Notes under the pieces: model-generated | What the model saw: the letters and a program-made list of their open reading frames with translations, nothing else | Databases searched by the model: none | Told to the model about the DNA's origin: nothing | Shown: positions 7,007-15,086 of the stretch, one piece after another | Layout: every line of letters starts with the position of its first letter | How positions within the stretch are numbered: position 1 is the stretch's first letter | Virus record (IMG/VR): IMGVR_UViG_3300020180_000106 | Span: 1-27,411 of that record | Strand: one strand, 5' to 3' | DNA length: 27,411 bases | Source of the DNA: a virus | Translations under genes and position numbers: made by a program

Positions 7007-8536
7007 TCAAGGACGTTTACCTGTGAGGTGGTAAATCGCATCTCCAATCCGTGAGTTCTGCGCAGAAAGCGCATCCAGAGCATTAGAGAGCGAGGTATAG
7101 TCTGGTTCAGGAGTGGTATCCGGGACAGTCTCTAAAGTCTTTTCGATGATAGGTTCCACATATTTTACAGACTTCTCAGGAGCTGATTCTTGCATTTCCG
7201 AACTCGCACTTTCCTCAGCGGGGAAATGGTCCGGATAAGTCTTGCGTGCAAACTTCCAAGCATCTTTGCACATCGCACAGACTTGACTATTGACACCCTC
7301 CAAGAAGGGGGCAGTCTTGGCATGCTCGATCAAGTCGAGTCGTGACGTTAAAGCTTCATCAATCTCACCCAACTCATGGATTAAAAACTTGAGTGCCGCC
7401 ACGCCTGCGGGTTCTTTGCGCTTCTTCGAGGCGGGAGTGGGATCTGGTTGAGCTTCCACTTCCGGATCAGGATCTGCGGCCGGAACCGAGGGCTCAATGA
7501 CCTTACCCTCTTTGGAGACGGCGGGAACCGCCGTCTCCAAAGCTTTGATCGTCCCGATATATTTCTTTTCGAGTTCTTGATACTCGTCCATCGAGACATA
7601 CAGCTTTGGATATTCCACAGGCTTGTAGGAATCCACGATGAGGATCTCTTCTTCTACCACTAGATCAATTTTGGGAACGTCTAATCCATCGGGCATAGCT
7701 TCCGGGCCGCGATGTCCGATTTCGCCAACCTCTCCAATCTTGCCCACATCTTCCGCAAAAAGGATAATATCACCAGTCGGCATTGTAAGATCCGTGAGGG
7801 CTAAGGTGACTTTTGATTCCGGGACTAAATTCTCGGACAACATTTTGTGGATAGGTTCCGCAATCTTCTCGCCTGCAATCTTACCACGCGAGAGGAAAGA
7901 TCGAACGGCGTCCTGGTTACAAGGAATACCAACAACAGACCATTCCAACAATTCCCATTCTTCAAACTCAATACCTGGCCAGAACTTGTCAAACTCAATT
8001 ACATCCCTGTCCTTGGACTTTGACGACTCACTTTGAATGAGCCGACCCTTCAAAGGACGAAAACCGATTGATGCGGCCTTCAAGATTCGATGTTTGACCA
8101 ACTCATAAACCTGGGTACTCTCGGGCGTGCGTCCGTGGAAGAAGCACGTCGCCCAGATTCCTTGATCCGAAACAGAAACGCACAAGTCATCGGAACCAGG
8201 TCGCGTCGAAAGACCAATTGGCAATTCAAACGACTTATGATTAAAGAATACTTGAGCATTATTCTTATAGTGATCAAGATGACCAAGACATCCACGAGGC
8301 TGGATGACATCGCCCATTCGATCACCCGACGGTGTCGAGATGAGGAAGTCCGCGCTCATATCCTTGTCATCTGTCTTGATGACATCGGACTTAGAGTCGC
8401 AGAATGTAGCCGTACCTGCGTCCTTATCGAAAGCCGCAAAGTCGCGGGAGCGGGGCTGATGGAATTTACCAGCGGCCGGATCCCAGCGTCGAGCCTTCAG
8501 GATATCCAAGACCGAATCCAAAGTCTGTTCACTCAT
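7007..8536 (-). CDS. Prohead protease with long C-terminal (possible scaffold) extension
   Basis: A 509-residue protein. Residues about 60-205 are an HK97-type prohead maturation protease (peptidase S78): ISTPSGDRMGDVIQPRGCLG, the catalytic His in VFFNHKSF (His100), the nucleophile in AASIGFRPL (Ser156), and EWELLEWSVVGIPCNQDAV closing the domain. The remaining ~300 residues are acidic, Pro-rich and helical at the end, far beyond the usual ~200-residue protease, and may act as a fused scaffold. The ATG at 8536 overlaps the portal stop by 8 bases and has AAGGA 8 bases upstream. A 15-bp perfect hairpin lies inside the gene at 7510-7542. It cleaves capsid N-termini and then itself. Confidence 0.9.
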   Translation of the reverse strand: MSEQTLDSVLDILKARRWDPAAGKFHQPRSRDFAAFDKDAGTATFCDSKSDVIKTDDKDMSADFLISTPSGDRMGDVIQPRGCLGHLDHYKNNAQVFFNHKSFELPIGLSTRPGSDDLCVSVSDQGIWATCFFHGRTPESTQVYELVKHRILKAASIGFRPLKGRLIQSESSKSKDRDVIEFDKFWPGIEFEEWELLEWSVVGIPCNQDAVRSFLSRGKIAGEKIAEPIHKMLSENLVPESKVTLALTDLTMPTGDIILFAEDVGKIGEVGEIGHRGPEAMPDGLDVPKIDLVVEEEILIVDSYKPVEYPKLYVSMDEYQELEKKYIGTIKALETAVPAVSKEGKVIEPSVPAADPDPEVEAQPDPTPASKKRKEPAGVAALKFLIHELGEIDEALTSRLDLIEHAKTAPFLEGVNSQVCAMCKDAWKFARKTYPDHFPAEESASSEMQESAPEKSVKYVEPIIEKTLETVPDTTPEPDYTSLSNALDALSAQNSRIGDAIYHLTGKRP

Positions 8537-9983
8537 TGTCTTGGTCCTTCTGAGGATCTTTAGTAGGCTTCTCAACGGGATCTTTCTCTAAGACTTTGTC
8601 GGACTCATCCGATTCGTCCAGAGGTTTCTTCTTGTCGGAGAACGGGTTAATCACTTCGCTTGGCTTCCCTGTGTTCCAAGGTAAGATCAAGCCAAGATTG
8701 GGAATGAACGGATCATCACCACCATGCGGATATGGCTCACGGCCACGTAGGGCTCTCACTTCACTTGGAGTGATGGCTCCAAGTGCGGCGTCTGTCAGGA
8801 TTCGCTTCTCGACAATCTCTGGATCGTCGGGCGTAGCGTCGTCCCACCATACCCGCAAAGACGGGTCGTAGAGACGGGCTAGCTTCTCTGTCAAGACTTG
8901 TCCCAAGAATCGTGTCTTGGGATTGATCGTCAGAGACATGAATGAGGCGATGGAAGCACGAACAGATCCATAGGTTAAGTCTTTTTGAATCCCCGCTACG
9001 GCCGCTGGCACGCCGAATAGGGCGAGGATGTTATCTCTCATCTGATCCGCACTAGCGGAGAAATCCATCTCGCGGGGACTGACGGAAAGATTCCGGACCT
9101 TGACACCAGGAGGCAGAATGTAAGGTTTACCTGCCCGTGCTTCACCAGCATAGCGAGAGAAATATTTGGCCTCGATACGTTCGAGTTCGTCCTGATCCAA
9201 TTCTTTAAACTGAGAATCGAACTCGAAGGCGGCATGAGGGAATGCACTGTTCCGAAAGGTGTGCCAGCGCGAACGATCGATCGAGAGTTGGCCATCAATC
9301 CAATGTCCGCCCGCCGTCATAGGCGAGAACCCGTCGATCTTGTGACTCGGATTCTTAAACTTGATATGAATGATTTCGTCGGCGGGATAAATCCGCCGGA
9401 GGTAATTCCCCTCAACGGGGCGAATTTCATAAGCGTCGATAAAGCGAGACTTGTCGCCGACGACGGGCCAAACCCAATGAGAAGGTAGAACCCAAAGGGC
9501 CGTCGGGAACCCGCCCTTATTCCGAGGCACCCATAGGTAGGCGCTCCCTGTCAGGCACAGGAACAGAATGATCTCGTACCAAAGGTCGTAGGCCGTGTCC
9601 GGATCATTGGGATCACGAAGAAGCCGCATCAGAGGGTGATCATCATCCACGGATTCAAGGAATTCTTGTTCACGAAGTGGAGTGAGAGCCTTGGTCCGGG
9701 CCGCGAGATGCTTCTGTCTGGGACCGGCTTGACGGGCATAACCAACGTTGGGTTGCTGTTGTGCAACCTTACAGGCGATCCGATCAATAGCGATGTAGAC
9801 CCAATGTCGGAACTGACGAACTTGTTCAACCCGATAATCGGTCCAGGCATTCGTAACGTGCGAAGGACCACCACCAGGCGTGAAGACATCGCCCAAGTCA
9901 CGCCGATCATTGCCCTTACCACCCTTGGGTGGCTTACCCGCGATCGCGCGGAATACCGACTCGGCGTATTCAAAGGCGCGCAT
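8529..9983 (-). CDS. Portal protein, HK97 type
   Basis: A 484-residue portal of the HK97 / phage_portal family. Recognisable parts are the early HWVYIAIDRIA helix (residues 60-70), YDLWYEIILFLCLTGSAYLW (132-151), the ADEIIHIKFKNPSHKIDGFSP segment (201-221), and the C-terminal GVPAAVAGIQKDLTYGSVRA (324-343), a hallmark in which the clip/stem connects to the crown. The last ~60 residues are charged and disordered. Portals form the dodecameric vertex for DNA packaging. This is the first gene of the minus-strand structural operon as seen here; the terminase gene that usually precedes it is absent, replaced by a divergent unknown gene. Its ribosome site (AGGTAAAGC) is weak. Confidence 0.94.
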   Translation of the reverse strand: MRAFEYAESVFRAIAGKPPKGGKGNDRRDLGDVFTPGGGPSHVTNAWTDYRVEQVRQFRHWVYIAIDRIACKVAQQQPNVGYARQAGPRQKHLAARTKALTPLREQEFLESVDDDHPLMRLLRDPNDPDTAYDLWYEIILFLCLTGSAYLWVPRNKGGFPTALWVLPSHWVWPVVGDKSRFIDAYEIRPVEGNYLRRIYPADEIIHIKFKNPSHKIDGFSPMTAGGHWIDGQLSIDRSRWHTFRNSAFPHAAFEFDSQFKELDQDELERIEAKYFSRYAGEARAGKPYILPPGVKVRNLSVSPREMDFSASADQMRDNILALFGVPAAVAGIQKDLTYGSVRASIASFMSLTINPKTRFLGQVLTEKLARLYDPSLRVWWDDATPDDPEIVEKRILTDAALGAITPSEVRALRGREPYPHGGDDPFIPNLGLILPWNTGKPSEVINPFSDKKKPLDESDESDKVLEKDPVEKPTKDPQKDQDNE

Positions 9984-10102
9984 GCTTTACCTGTGGTCGG
10001 TAGAATTTTGTTCGGGGGCAACAAAGTGATGTGGACGCGGAGGGCCCTTATTCAAGATAGTCAATGATGGATTACATATCAAGTATAGAAGAGAGACCGA
10101 CC

Positions 10103-12568
10103 ATGAGAGAACGAAGAGCAGGCGAACAATTTGACCAGAACAATAAATCACACGTGGATCTAAAGAGAGTCTTGCCGAATGGCGCACCCCGAACAGGGAT
10201 GGGATCTGGAGACTTTGCTCAACTTGAGGCGGCACTCCACGACGCGGCGACAGGACGCCTTCCCAGGAACCCGGAAAGATTCCGATCCGATTTATTCAAA
10301 CTTGCGTATGGGTTCCAGAAGAAAGGTTCTGAGTTGGGTGGGATATTGAGTCTTCGCAAAGGAGATGTATTGTTTGGACCAGGATCCGCGACCGCGATGA
10401 TGCTGAATGATTCGCTTCAACGAGCACCTAAAGTCCGAGCTTTCGTAATCTCGGCGGCAGGTGAAGTTTCTAAGGGTGGGACAGATAGGCTGGTCATGGG
10501 AACTGTTCAATCTGTAGCTGAGAATTGTCTACCCCGGTCAGGTGATATCAAAAACTCAGTCCGTCAAGAAGTCTTAAAGCTAGCCGAGGGGACGCCAGCC
10601 GCAAAACGAATTGAAGCTTTGATTAGCCAGCAGGCCCACGAGTCTGGCTCGACAAACGCGGCATCCAAAACAGGCGGACATTTCAGTCGTATTGAAATAG
10701 TCAAAGCCGACGGTTTGAAGAAAAAAGTTGAATCGAGGGGGACGTATACCACCGTAACGCGAACAGATTTCCGCAAGGATGAACAGGAAGAAGAGATGGA
10801 AAAAAATCGCAAGACGGCCATCGAGAACGAAATCCAAGATACCATGACGGCCATCAAATACAAAATCGGACATGTGTCTAGATTGCACGCGAGTGCCCTA
10901 GCTCGTTTAATGGAAGCCGCAAAAATCGAGGAGGCGGTAGGTAAACTGGGCGCTCGACCTTATTGGAAAAGGAATCCCGGTTGGATCCATATGGAAGTAA
11001 CGAACCTCGGAGACTTGTATCGTCAGAGACGTGCGGACTATTCTCGTGTACGCGGTAATATTGAAGTAGAAAGGAAACGTCTTCTCGCTCATCTGGCCAA
11101 ATGGGAGGGCCTTCAAAGTATGGCGGGTGATAGCCCAAAGAAGTACCACAGTAATGACTTTCGTTCTCTTATCTCAAACTCTGGGGCATGGGCGGGAACA
11201 GTCGGGGCCGAGATCCGACGGACTCAAGATATGATTGCGGCTCTAGATAATCGTAAGAATAATAGCCTGACTCGGAAGTTTGATCGGAACAGATCCTATC
11301 TCGACAATCTAGCCGCAAGCCAAGTCACGGAACTTGTACGAGGAAAGAAAGATTCGATTGGCGATAAAGAAGGACGAACAATCGCCTCTCTATCTCGCGA
11401 TACACTCTTGGAAATTTACGACACTTATTTCGGTGATGGGTCAGCCCATGATGATTGGGACATGCGTCTTGGTGGACCAAAGGTTCGGATTCAAGTAGCT
11501 GAACGAGTTAAGGATGCAGTCCGGGATCACATCGAATCCATGTCGGACTTGTTCAAGACTAAGGGAGAAGGACCTTCCGCATTTGAAGAGGTTGACCCGT
11601 GGCAGAGACCAGACCGATTAGACCGACATGGTCCGTTTACTCAAGCGAAGTTTAAGGATTGGGGTACGCCATATTACAATGGCTCGAACTTTCCCGCGAC
11701 TCGATTTGAACGAGTAGGCGCTGGAACATTCACATACGTGGATGATTTGACAGGGAAGAAGGTTGAAGAGCAACGACAAATTGTCCGAGACTCGACAGGG
11801 CTAGTCGATCCCCATCGACAATTGAACTGGGTCACGGATAAATATCTCCGTGAAGAAGAAGATCGAGTAGGCCATTTCACAATCGTTGGCCCGAATGGGG
11901 AAAGACTCCCAAAGCCTAAGGAACTCATGACAGCAGTTGAAATAGCAAATAATGATCCTTCATGGAAACCTCAAGCTTGGGAATGGTACACCATGCAATT
12001 ACCCACGTCGTGGAAGCGAGCCTTGGGAACTTTGGAACAAATCCAGAAGGCGAACTCTTACCTGGGTGTACGGGAAGGAGTATTGTCTCTCCACCGATTC
12101 TTCCGCGAACACCCGACCGAACACTGGCCAATCCAAGCTCAGCCTCTTGTCCAACACATCGCCAGAGAAGCATTCTTTGCGGCGTCTACATTCGCAGATC
12201 CACATTTGGAATTCGAGCAGAACCGGGATGGAAGCCCAATCATTCCGACCGACCCAAACCAAATCTCCAAGACACTCACGACTTGGGTAAACCGAATCAA
12301 GGATGACCAGATGAGCACACGCGACTTCTGGGACCAGTGGTACGATACGACAGGCCGGAACTCTCAAAGTAGGAAAGATCTCCGTATGGGCGGCTCCAGA
12401 GCCCTTAGCGTAATCGGGAAAGTCGAGACGGCCAAAACAGAAACGTATGACTTTCATGGGGCAGAATCGGCCAGAGGAGATGATCTTGAAGACCGTGGGC
12501 ATAGCTCAGTAGACCAACAAATAGATAAGATGAGCACAAGGAAATGGAAAGACGAATCGGGTAAATAA
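10103..12568 (+). CDS. Large hydrophilic protein of unknown function
   Basis: An 821-residue, highly charged protein without membrane segments or signal peptide. The ATG at 10103 is chosen over one at 10064 because GAAGAGAG lies before it. Residues about 230-350 are Glu/Lys-rich and probably coiled; a YDTYFGDGSAHDDWDMRLGG region near 455 and a Trp-rich FRDF/WDQWYDTTGRNSQS segment near 755 are distinctive, but I recognise no family. It is divergent from the portal and ends at a strong terminator, so it is a stand-alone transcription unit. Given its location next to the structural operon it might be a virion or ejection protein, but nothing in the sequence proves this. Confidence 0.8.
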   Translation: MRERRAGEQFDQNNKSHVDLKRVLPNGAPRTGMGSGDFAQLEAALHDAATGRLPRNPERFRSDLFKLAYGFQKKGSELGGILSLRKGDVLFGPGSATAMMLNDSLQRAPKVRAFVISAAGEVSKGGTDRLVMGTVQSVAENCLPRSGDIKNSVRQEVLKLAEGTPAAKRIEALISQQAHESGSTNAASKTGGHFSRIEIVKADGLKKKVESRGTYTTVTRTDFRKDEQEEEMEKNRKTAIENEIQDTMTAIKYKIGHVSRLHASALARLMEAAKIEEAVGKLGARPYWKRNPGWIHMEVTNLGDLYRQRRADYSRVRGNIEVERKRLLAHLAKWEGLQSMAGDSPKKYHSNDFRSLISNSGAWAGTVGAEIRRTQDMIAALDNRKNNSLTRKFDRNRSYLDNLAASQVTELVRGKKDSIGDKEGRTIASLSRDTLLEIYDTYFGDGSAHDDWDMRLGGPKVRIQVAERVKDAVRDHIESMSDLFKTKGEGPSAFEEVDPWQRPDRLDRHGPFTQAKFKDWGTPYYNGSNFPATRFERVGAGTFTYVDDLTGKKVEEQRQIVRDSTGLVDPHRQLNWVTDKYLREEEDRVGHFTIVGPNGERLPKPKELMTAVEIANNDPSWKPQAWEWYTMQLPTSWKRALGTLEQIQKANSYLGVREGVLSLHRFFREHPTEHWPIQAQPLVQHIAREAFFAASTFADPHLEFEQNRDGSPIIPTDPNQISKTLTTWVNRIKDDQMSTRDFWDQWYDTTGRNSQSRKDLRMGGSRALSVIGKVETAKTETYDFHGAESARGDDLEDRGHSSVDQQIDKMSTRKWKDESGK

Positions 12569-12582
12569 TATAAGGGCAGACT

Positions 12583-12637
12583 AAAAGGGAGAGGGGGTAG
12601 GTAAGAGCTTCGCTCTTACCTACCCCCTCTCCCTTTT
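12583..12637. terminator. Strong bidirectional intrinsic terminator
   Basis: Positions 12583-12607 and 12613-12637 are exact reverse complements (25 pairs) around a CTTCG loop, followed by a run of T to about 12641 and preceded by AAAA on the other side. It ends the transcript of the 821-residue protein. Confidence 0.92.
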
Positions 12638-12641
12638 TTTA

Positions 12642-12869
12642 TTTCATGTTAAGCACATACCCCTGACTTATCAAAAGTCTGGAAAATAGTCCCGGATTTT
12701 TTTGAGACGTTTCAAAAGGGGACCAATACTGAAATGGAAATATGTGGATACGAGACTAGAGAAAAGGCACGGCTGGAAGTGGGGTCCTGTCGTGTCTGGT
12801 GGGTGGTACTCCGTCTGGTGATGAAAGTATCCCCCCCTTAACCCTATCGGGGCCGACGAGGGTGTGAAA
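12642..12869 (+). other. Leader region of the small-gene array
   Basis: No gene is seen here. After the terminator the sequence is AT-rich to about 12735 and then mixed. It holds a candidate promoter (12702-12730) and the ribosome site GAGGG (12858-12862) of the next gene. The untranslated leader would be about 130 bases; no tRNA-like element is present in it. Confidence 0.5.
12702..12730 (+). promoter_or_regulatory. Candidate sigma-70-type promoter
   Basis: TTGAGA (12702-12707, five of six to TTGACA) and AATACT (12725-12730, four of six to TATAAT) are separated by exactly 17 bases. It lies downstream of a strong terminator and upstream of a rightward gene array, where a promoter is needed. 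Confidence 0.45.
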
Positions 12870-13397
12870 ATGGAGAGCATCAATGTCGAGATCTGTAGCG
12901 TCGAGGTCACCAAGTCCGTCAATCTGCGTCTGAAGAGTCGTCTTCTCGATCTTAAGACGACGCCAACCGTGACCGTTGAAATCGTGCCCTACATGGGCAC
13001 CGAGACGGTCGTTCTGACGAAGGCTGAGAGTTACTTGATCCATGTCAAGCGACTCAAGGAAACGCTCGCCGACCTCGCGGAGTCGCTCGAAGAAACGGCG
13101 AAGAAGTTGACCAATCTGAAAGATTACACGTCGCCTGAACGCAAGGCGGAACGTGCGGCGGCGGACCAGGCGCGTGTGCTGGCCGATCAGGCGCGTGTGC
13201 TGGCCGATCAGGAACGTGTGCTGGCCGCACAAGAGCAAGCTAAGGTACGCGAACAGGAGTGGAAAGAGGGACAGGCCAGACTTGACGCCATCCACGCGAA
13301 GATGGAGACCTTGGCTCAAGAGGCTAAGGCCCGGGAAGAGAAATTCCAGGCTGAAAACGCAAAGTGGGCCGCGTTCAAGGCCAAGCATGGCCCGAAG
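12870..13397 (+). CDS. Coiled-coil protein with tandem heptad repeats, unknown function
   Basis: A 176-residue protein. The ATG at 12870 is preferred over a GTG at 12864 because GAGGG is 7 bases before it. Residues 1 to about 60 look like a small beta domain (MESINVEICSVEVTKSVNLR). The remainder is a long coiled coil: LKETLADLAESLEETAKKLT, then three near-identical heptads (DQARVLA-type) encoded by three 21-bp units at 13161-13223, then EQEWKEGQARLDAIHAKMET. It is the first gene of the rightward small-gene array. It may be an oligomerisation or bridging protein; no known family was recognised. The repeat number could vary by slippage. The stop is TGA at 13398-13400. Confidence 0.75.
13161..13223 (+). 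repeat. Three 21-bp tandem repeats inside the coiled-coil gene
   Basis: Three in-frame units ending in CGTGTGCTG, at 13161-13181, 13182-13202 and 13203-13223, each encode one seven-residue turn of the coiled coil. The period matches the coiled-coil heptad, so copy-number changes would lengthen the rod without disrupting its register. Confidence 0.85.
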
Positions 13398-13410
13398 TGA
13401 TCGCCTAACA

Positions 13411-13435
13411 GAGGGTGACCATGTTGGTCACCCTC
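13411..13435 (+). terminator. Family-A intergenic hairpin, copy 1
   Basis: An 11-bp stem, 13411-13421 with 13425-13435, loop TGT, followed by TTCTCGT. It ends the coiled-coil gene and recurs before each family-A gene. The weak T-tract suggests either partial termination or 3'-end protection. Confidence 0.65.
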
Positions 13436-13476
13436 TTCTCGTCCGTAAGTATGTACCCAAAGTTGGAGATTGAAGC

Positions 13477-13656
13477 ATGAAGATTAGACGTCCTGTTCGC
13501 ACGGCAGATGAAGGTAGGATGCAATGTGCGGCTGAAGCGGCGCACCAAGAGAACCTTCAGTTCGAGAACGAAAGCCTCCGAATGGTGGCCGCGATTCTCT
13601 TAGAACGTGCTCTCGCCATGTTAGAGCAGAAACTGGTTCGACAAAGTAAAAACTGA
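13477..13656 (+). CDS. Family A small protein, shortest copy
   Basis: A 59-residue protein starting MKIRRPVRTADEGRMQCAAE, with GTTGGAGATT about 6 bases before the ATG. The part ENLQFENESLRMVAAILLER aligns with DNVAFEMETNQLIASIINER of the next gene and DNVKFEMETDQLIATIVDQV of the third, so it is a short member of family A. It is a helical, soluble protein of unknown role. It lacks the C-terminal extensions of its two paralogues, so it may be the minimal domain or a truncated copy. Confidence 0.7.
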   Translation: MKIRRPVRTADEGRMQCAAEAAHQENLQFENESLRMVAAILLERALAMLEQKLVRQSKN

Positions 13657-13675
13657 TCAGAGTCTGGGTTTACAC

Positions 13676-13700
13676 GAGGGTGGCCATGTTGGTCACCCTC
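13676..13700 (+). terminator. Family-A intergenic hairpin, copy 2
   Basis: Stem 13676-13686 with 13690-13700, loop TGT. Relative to copies 1 and 3 a G replaces an A in the left arm, converting one pair to G-U, so the fold is preserved. It is followed by TTCTCGT and a small GGGC-ATGT-GCCC hairpin at 13712-13723. Confidence 0.65.
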
Positions 13701-13741
13701 TTCTCGTCCCTGGGCATGTGCCCACAGTTGGAGATTGAAGC

Positions 13742-14155
13742 ATGAAGACCATGAAGTGCGCTGTTCGGATGATGGCTAAGGACAATGTAGCGTTCGAGAT
13801 GGAGACCAATCAGTTGATCGCGTCCATCATCAATGAGCGTGCCAATGTACTGAGAGCCATCTGTGAAAAGATGGAACGGGCATCCATCGCCCGATGTGCG
13901 GCGACTATCGCCCGATGCGAAGCCGCGAAGGCCGTCTGCGTCGTGACGACCGCTTCGGTCGTCACGACGGTGGTGATGCCCAAGGTAGACATGGCCGTTC
14001 CCTGCGACCTAATGATGTCTCGCTTCGAAGAGCGGATGGATGCCCATGATGCGGTCATGGCCATCCGCAAGGACTGTCGAAGTTCGATGATCAAAATGGT
14101 GACTCTCACGGGCTGCGTACTTAGCCTCCTGCTCGTTGTCTACCTACTTCTGTGA
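13742..14155 (+). CDS. Family A protein with C-terminal membrane anchor
   Basis: A 137-residue protein starting MKTMKCAVRMMAKDNVAFEM, with GTTGGAGATTGAAGC before the ATG. Residues 1 to about 48 are the family-A helix pair (LIASIINERANVLRAICEKM). Residues 49-80 are Ala/Cys/Val-rich and coincide with a 13-bp perfect hairpin in the DNA (13939-13969). The C-terminus ends in a single membrane helix (VTLTGCVLSLLLVVYLLL, about 118-137) with no residues after it, typical of a tail-anchored protein. The soluble domain would face the cytoplasm. Function is unknown; a holin-like or membrane-recruiting role is possible but not shown. Confidence 0.75.
   Translation: MKTMKCAVRMMAKDNVAFEMETNQLIASIINERANVLRAICEKMERASIARCAATIARCEAAKAVCVVTTASVVTTVVMPKVDMAVPCDLMMSRFEERMDAHDAVMAIRKDCRSSMIKMVTLTGCVLSLLLVVYLLL
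13939..13969 (+). repeat. 13-bp perfect hairpin inside a family-A gene
   Basis: Positions 13939-13951 and 13957-13969 are exact reverse complements with a GCTTC loop. In protein it encodes a VVTT-A-SVVTT duplication-like segment that interrupts the family-A alignment, so it looks like an inserted hairpin. Confidence 0.75.
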
Positions 14156-14213
14156 TGACCACACAGTAGATGACCACACAGTGGATGTTGTGAAAAAATT
14201 GAGTTGATCCAGT

Positions 14214-14259
14214 TTGCCCTGTGTAGGCACACACACCAGTTCAAGTCTGGTGGGGCGAC
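14214..14259 (+). ncRNA. tRNA-like minihelix 1 (class I)
   Basis: Acceptor-type stem TTGCCC (14214-14219) with GGGCGA (14253-14258, one G-U), T-arm CACCAG / CTGGTG around the loop TTCAAGT. No anticodon arm. It lies 45 bases upstream of the family-B gene at 14304. The linker after the stem is slightly longer (TGTGTAGGCACACA) and less regular than in other copies. Confidence 0.7.
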
Positions 14260-14261
14260 AT

Positions 14262-14284
14262 TGTCTTCCCACTTCGGGAAGACA
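14262..14284 (+). promoter_or_regulatory. ACTTC-loop leader hairpin 1
   Basis: TGTCTTCCC (14262-14270) pairs with GGGAAGACA (14276-14284), loop ACTTC. It lies just after tRNA-like element 1 and 10 bases before the TTGGAG ribosome site of the gene at 14304. Confidence 0.8.
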
Positions 14285-14303
14285 CTCAGGTTGGAGAATA
14301 CAG

Positions 14304-14579
14304 ATGAAGATTGAGATCGTCGAAGACGTGGACTTCAAGTGTCTGCGTGTTAAGGAAGGCGACATCGTCCTCCTTGAGATTACGCACGCGACGGGCGGTC
14401 GCGGGTTGAGCATGGCGCTCAACAAGGGAGATGAGTACTTCGTTGAGATTCCGTGTTTCATTTGTAAGAAGCTCTTCTGCGAGAACTCAGAATACCTCGG
14501 AACGATTAGGTTGGCAATTGAGGACGCGTGCCTTCAGAGGTTTGCGGATGCGTTCCGCGAGATGCTTATGCACGTCTAG
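14304..14579 (+). CDS. Family B small protein, copy 1
   Basis: A 91-residue protein starting MKIEIVEDVDFKCLRVKEGD, with TTGGAG before the ATG. Residues 1-55 are beta-rich and align closely with copy 2 at 15127 (FKCLRVKEGDI(V/I)LLEITH, LNKGDEYF). The C-terminal part is helical and shares RFADA(F/I)REM. It is probably a compact alpha/beta cytoplasmic protein. Preceded by tRNA-like element 1 and ACTTC hairpin 1, followed by a family-A hairpin. I recognise no known family. Confidence 0.75.
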   Translation: MKIEIVEDVDFKCLRVKEGDIVLLEITHATGGRGLSMALNKGDEYFVEIPCFICKKLFCENSEYLGTIRLAIEDACLQRFADAFREMLMHV

Positions 14580-14598
14580 ATGATTGTCAAGATATACA

Positions 14599-14623
14599 GA
14601 GGGTGACCATGTTGGTCACCCTC
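14599..14623 (+). terminator. Family-A intergenic hairpin, copy 3
   Basis: Stem 14599-14609 with 14613-14623, loop TGT, followed by TTCTCGT. The sequence is the same as copy 1. It precedes a small TGGGCA/TGCCCA hairpin and the ribosome site of the third family-A gene. Confidence 0.65.
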
Positions 14624-14664
14624 TTCTCGTGTCTGGGCATGTGCCCACAGTTGGAGATTAAACC

Positions 14665-15036
14665 GTGGCCAAGACTAAGTGCGCTGTGCGCACGATGACT
14701 GAAGACAACGTCAAGTTCGAAATGGAAACCGATCAGTTGATCGCGACCATCGTCGATCAGGTCGGTAACGAGCTCAGAGCCATCTGCGAACAGATGGCGT
14801 CAGGCGTGATGTCACTCGAATCAATAACGGAAATGTTCGAGTTCTGTACGAGGTGTCCCCGTGAGGCCTCATTAGAGGCGATGCTGAGAGAGAGTAACCA
14901 GTTGGATGTTCTATTCGAAGAGACGACTCTTCGAATCGGAGAGGAAATGAACCGGATTGAGGCGGACATCTTGGCTGACTCAAAGAGTCAGAAGGAGTAT
15001 TACACGCGAAATCGTGGATCTATTCACGAACAGTGA
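14665..15036 (+). CDS. Family A protein, long soluble copy
   Basis: A 123-residue protein with a GTG start; TTGGAG is 9 bases before it and the family alignment (MAKTKCAVRTMTEDNVKFEM) begins at that codon. It shares the first ~48 residues with the gene at 13742. Its C-terminal part differs: helical, acidic and with no membrane segment (LRESNQLDVLFEETTLRIGE). Thus one shared N-terminal domain carries different C-terminal modules in neighbouring paralogues. The stop codon lies in a small 7-bp hairpin (15021-15039). Function unknown. Confidence 0.75.
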   Translation: MAKTKCAVRTMTEDNVKFEMETDQLIATIVDQVGNELRAICEQMASGVMSLESITEMFEFCTRCPREASLEAMLRESNQLDVLFEETTLRIGEEMNRIEADILADSKSQKEYYTRNRGSIHEQ

Positions 15037-15040
15037 ATAT

Positions 15041-15083
15041 TCGCCTAGTGGCACACACACCAGTTCGAGTCTGGTGGGGCGAC
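15041..15083 (+). ncRNA. tRNA-like minihelix 2 (class I)
   Basis: Stem TCGCCT (15041-15046) with GGGCGA (15077-15082), linker AGTGGCACACA, T-arm CACCAG / CTGGTG, loop TTCGAGT. The acceptor differs from copies 6 and 8 (GACGCCT / GGGCGTC) by paired changes. It precedes the family-B gene at 15127. Confidence 0.8.
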
Positions 15084-15086
15084 ATC

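Noticed and set aside
11999-12502. 167-codon minus-strand frame inside the 821-residue gene
   Set aside because: It lies within a well-supported long plus-strand gene and has no ribosome site or context on the minus strand.
12756-13388. 210-codon minus-strand frame opposite the coiled-coil gene
   Set aside because: Its Leu/Arg-rich sequence is the complement of the Glu/Lys/Ala coiled coil; the plus-strand gene has the ribosome site and the heptad repeats.
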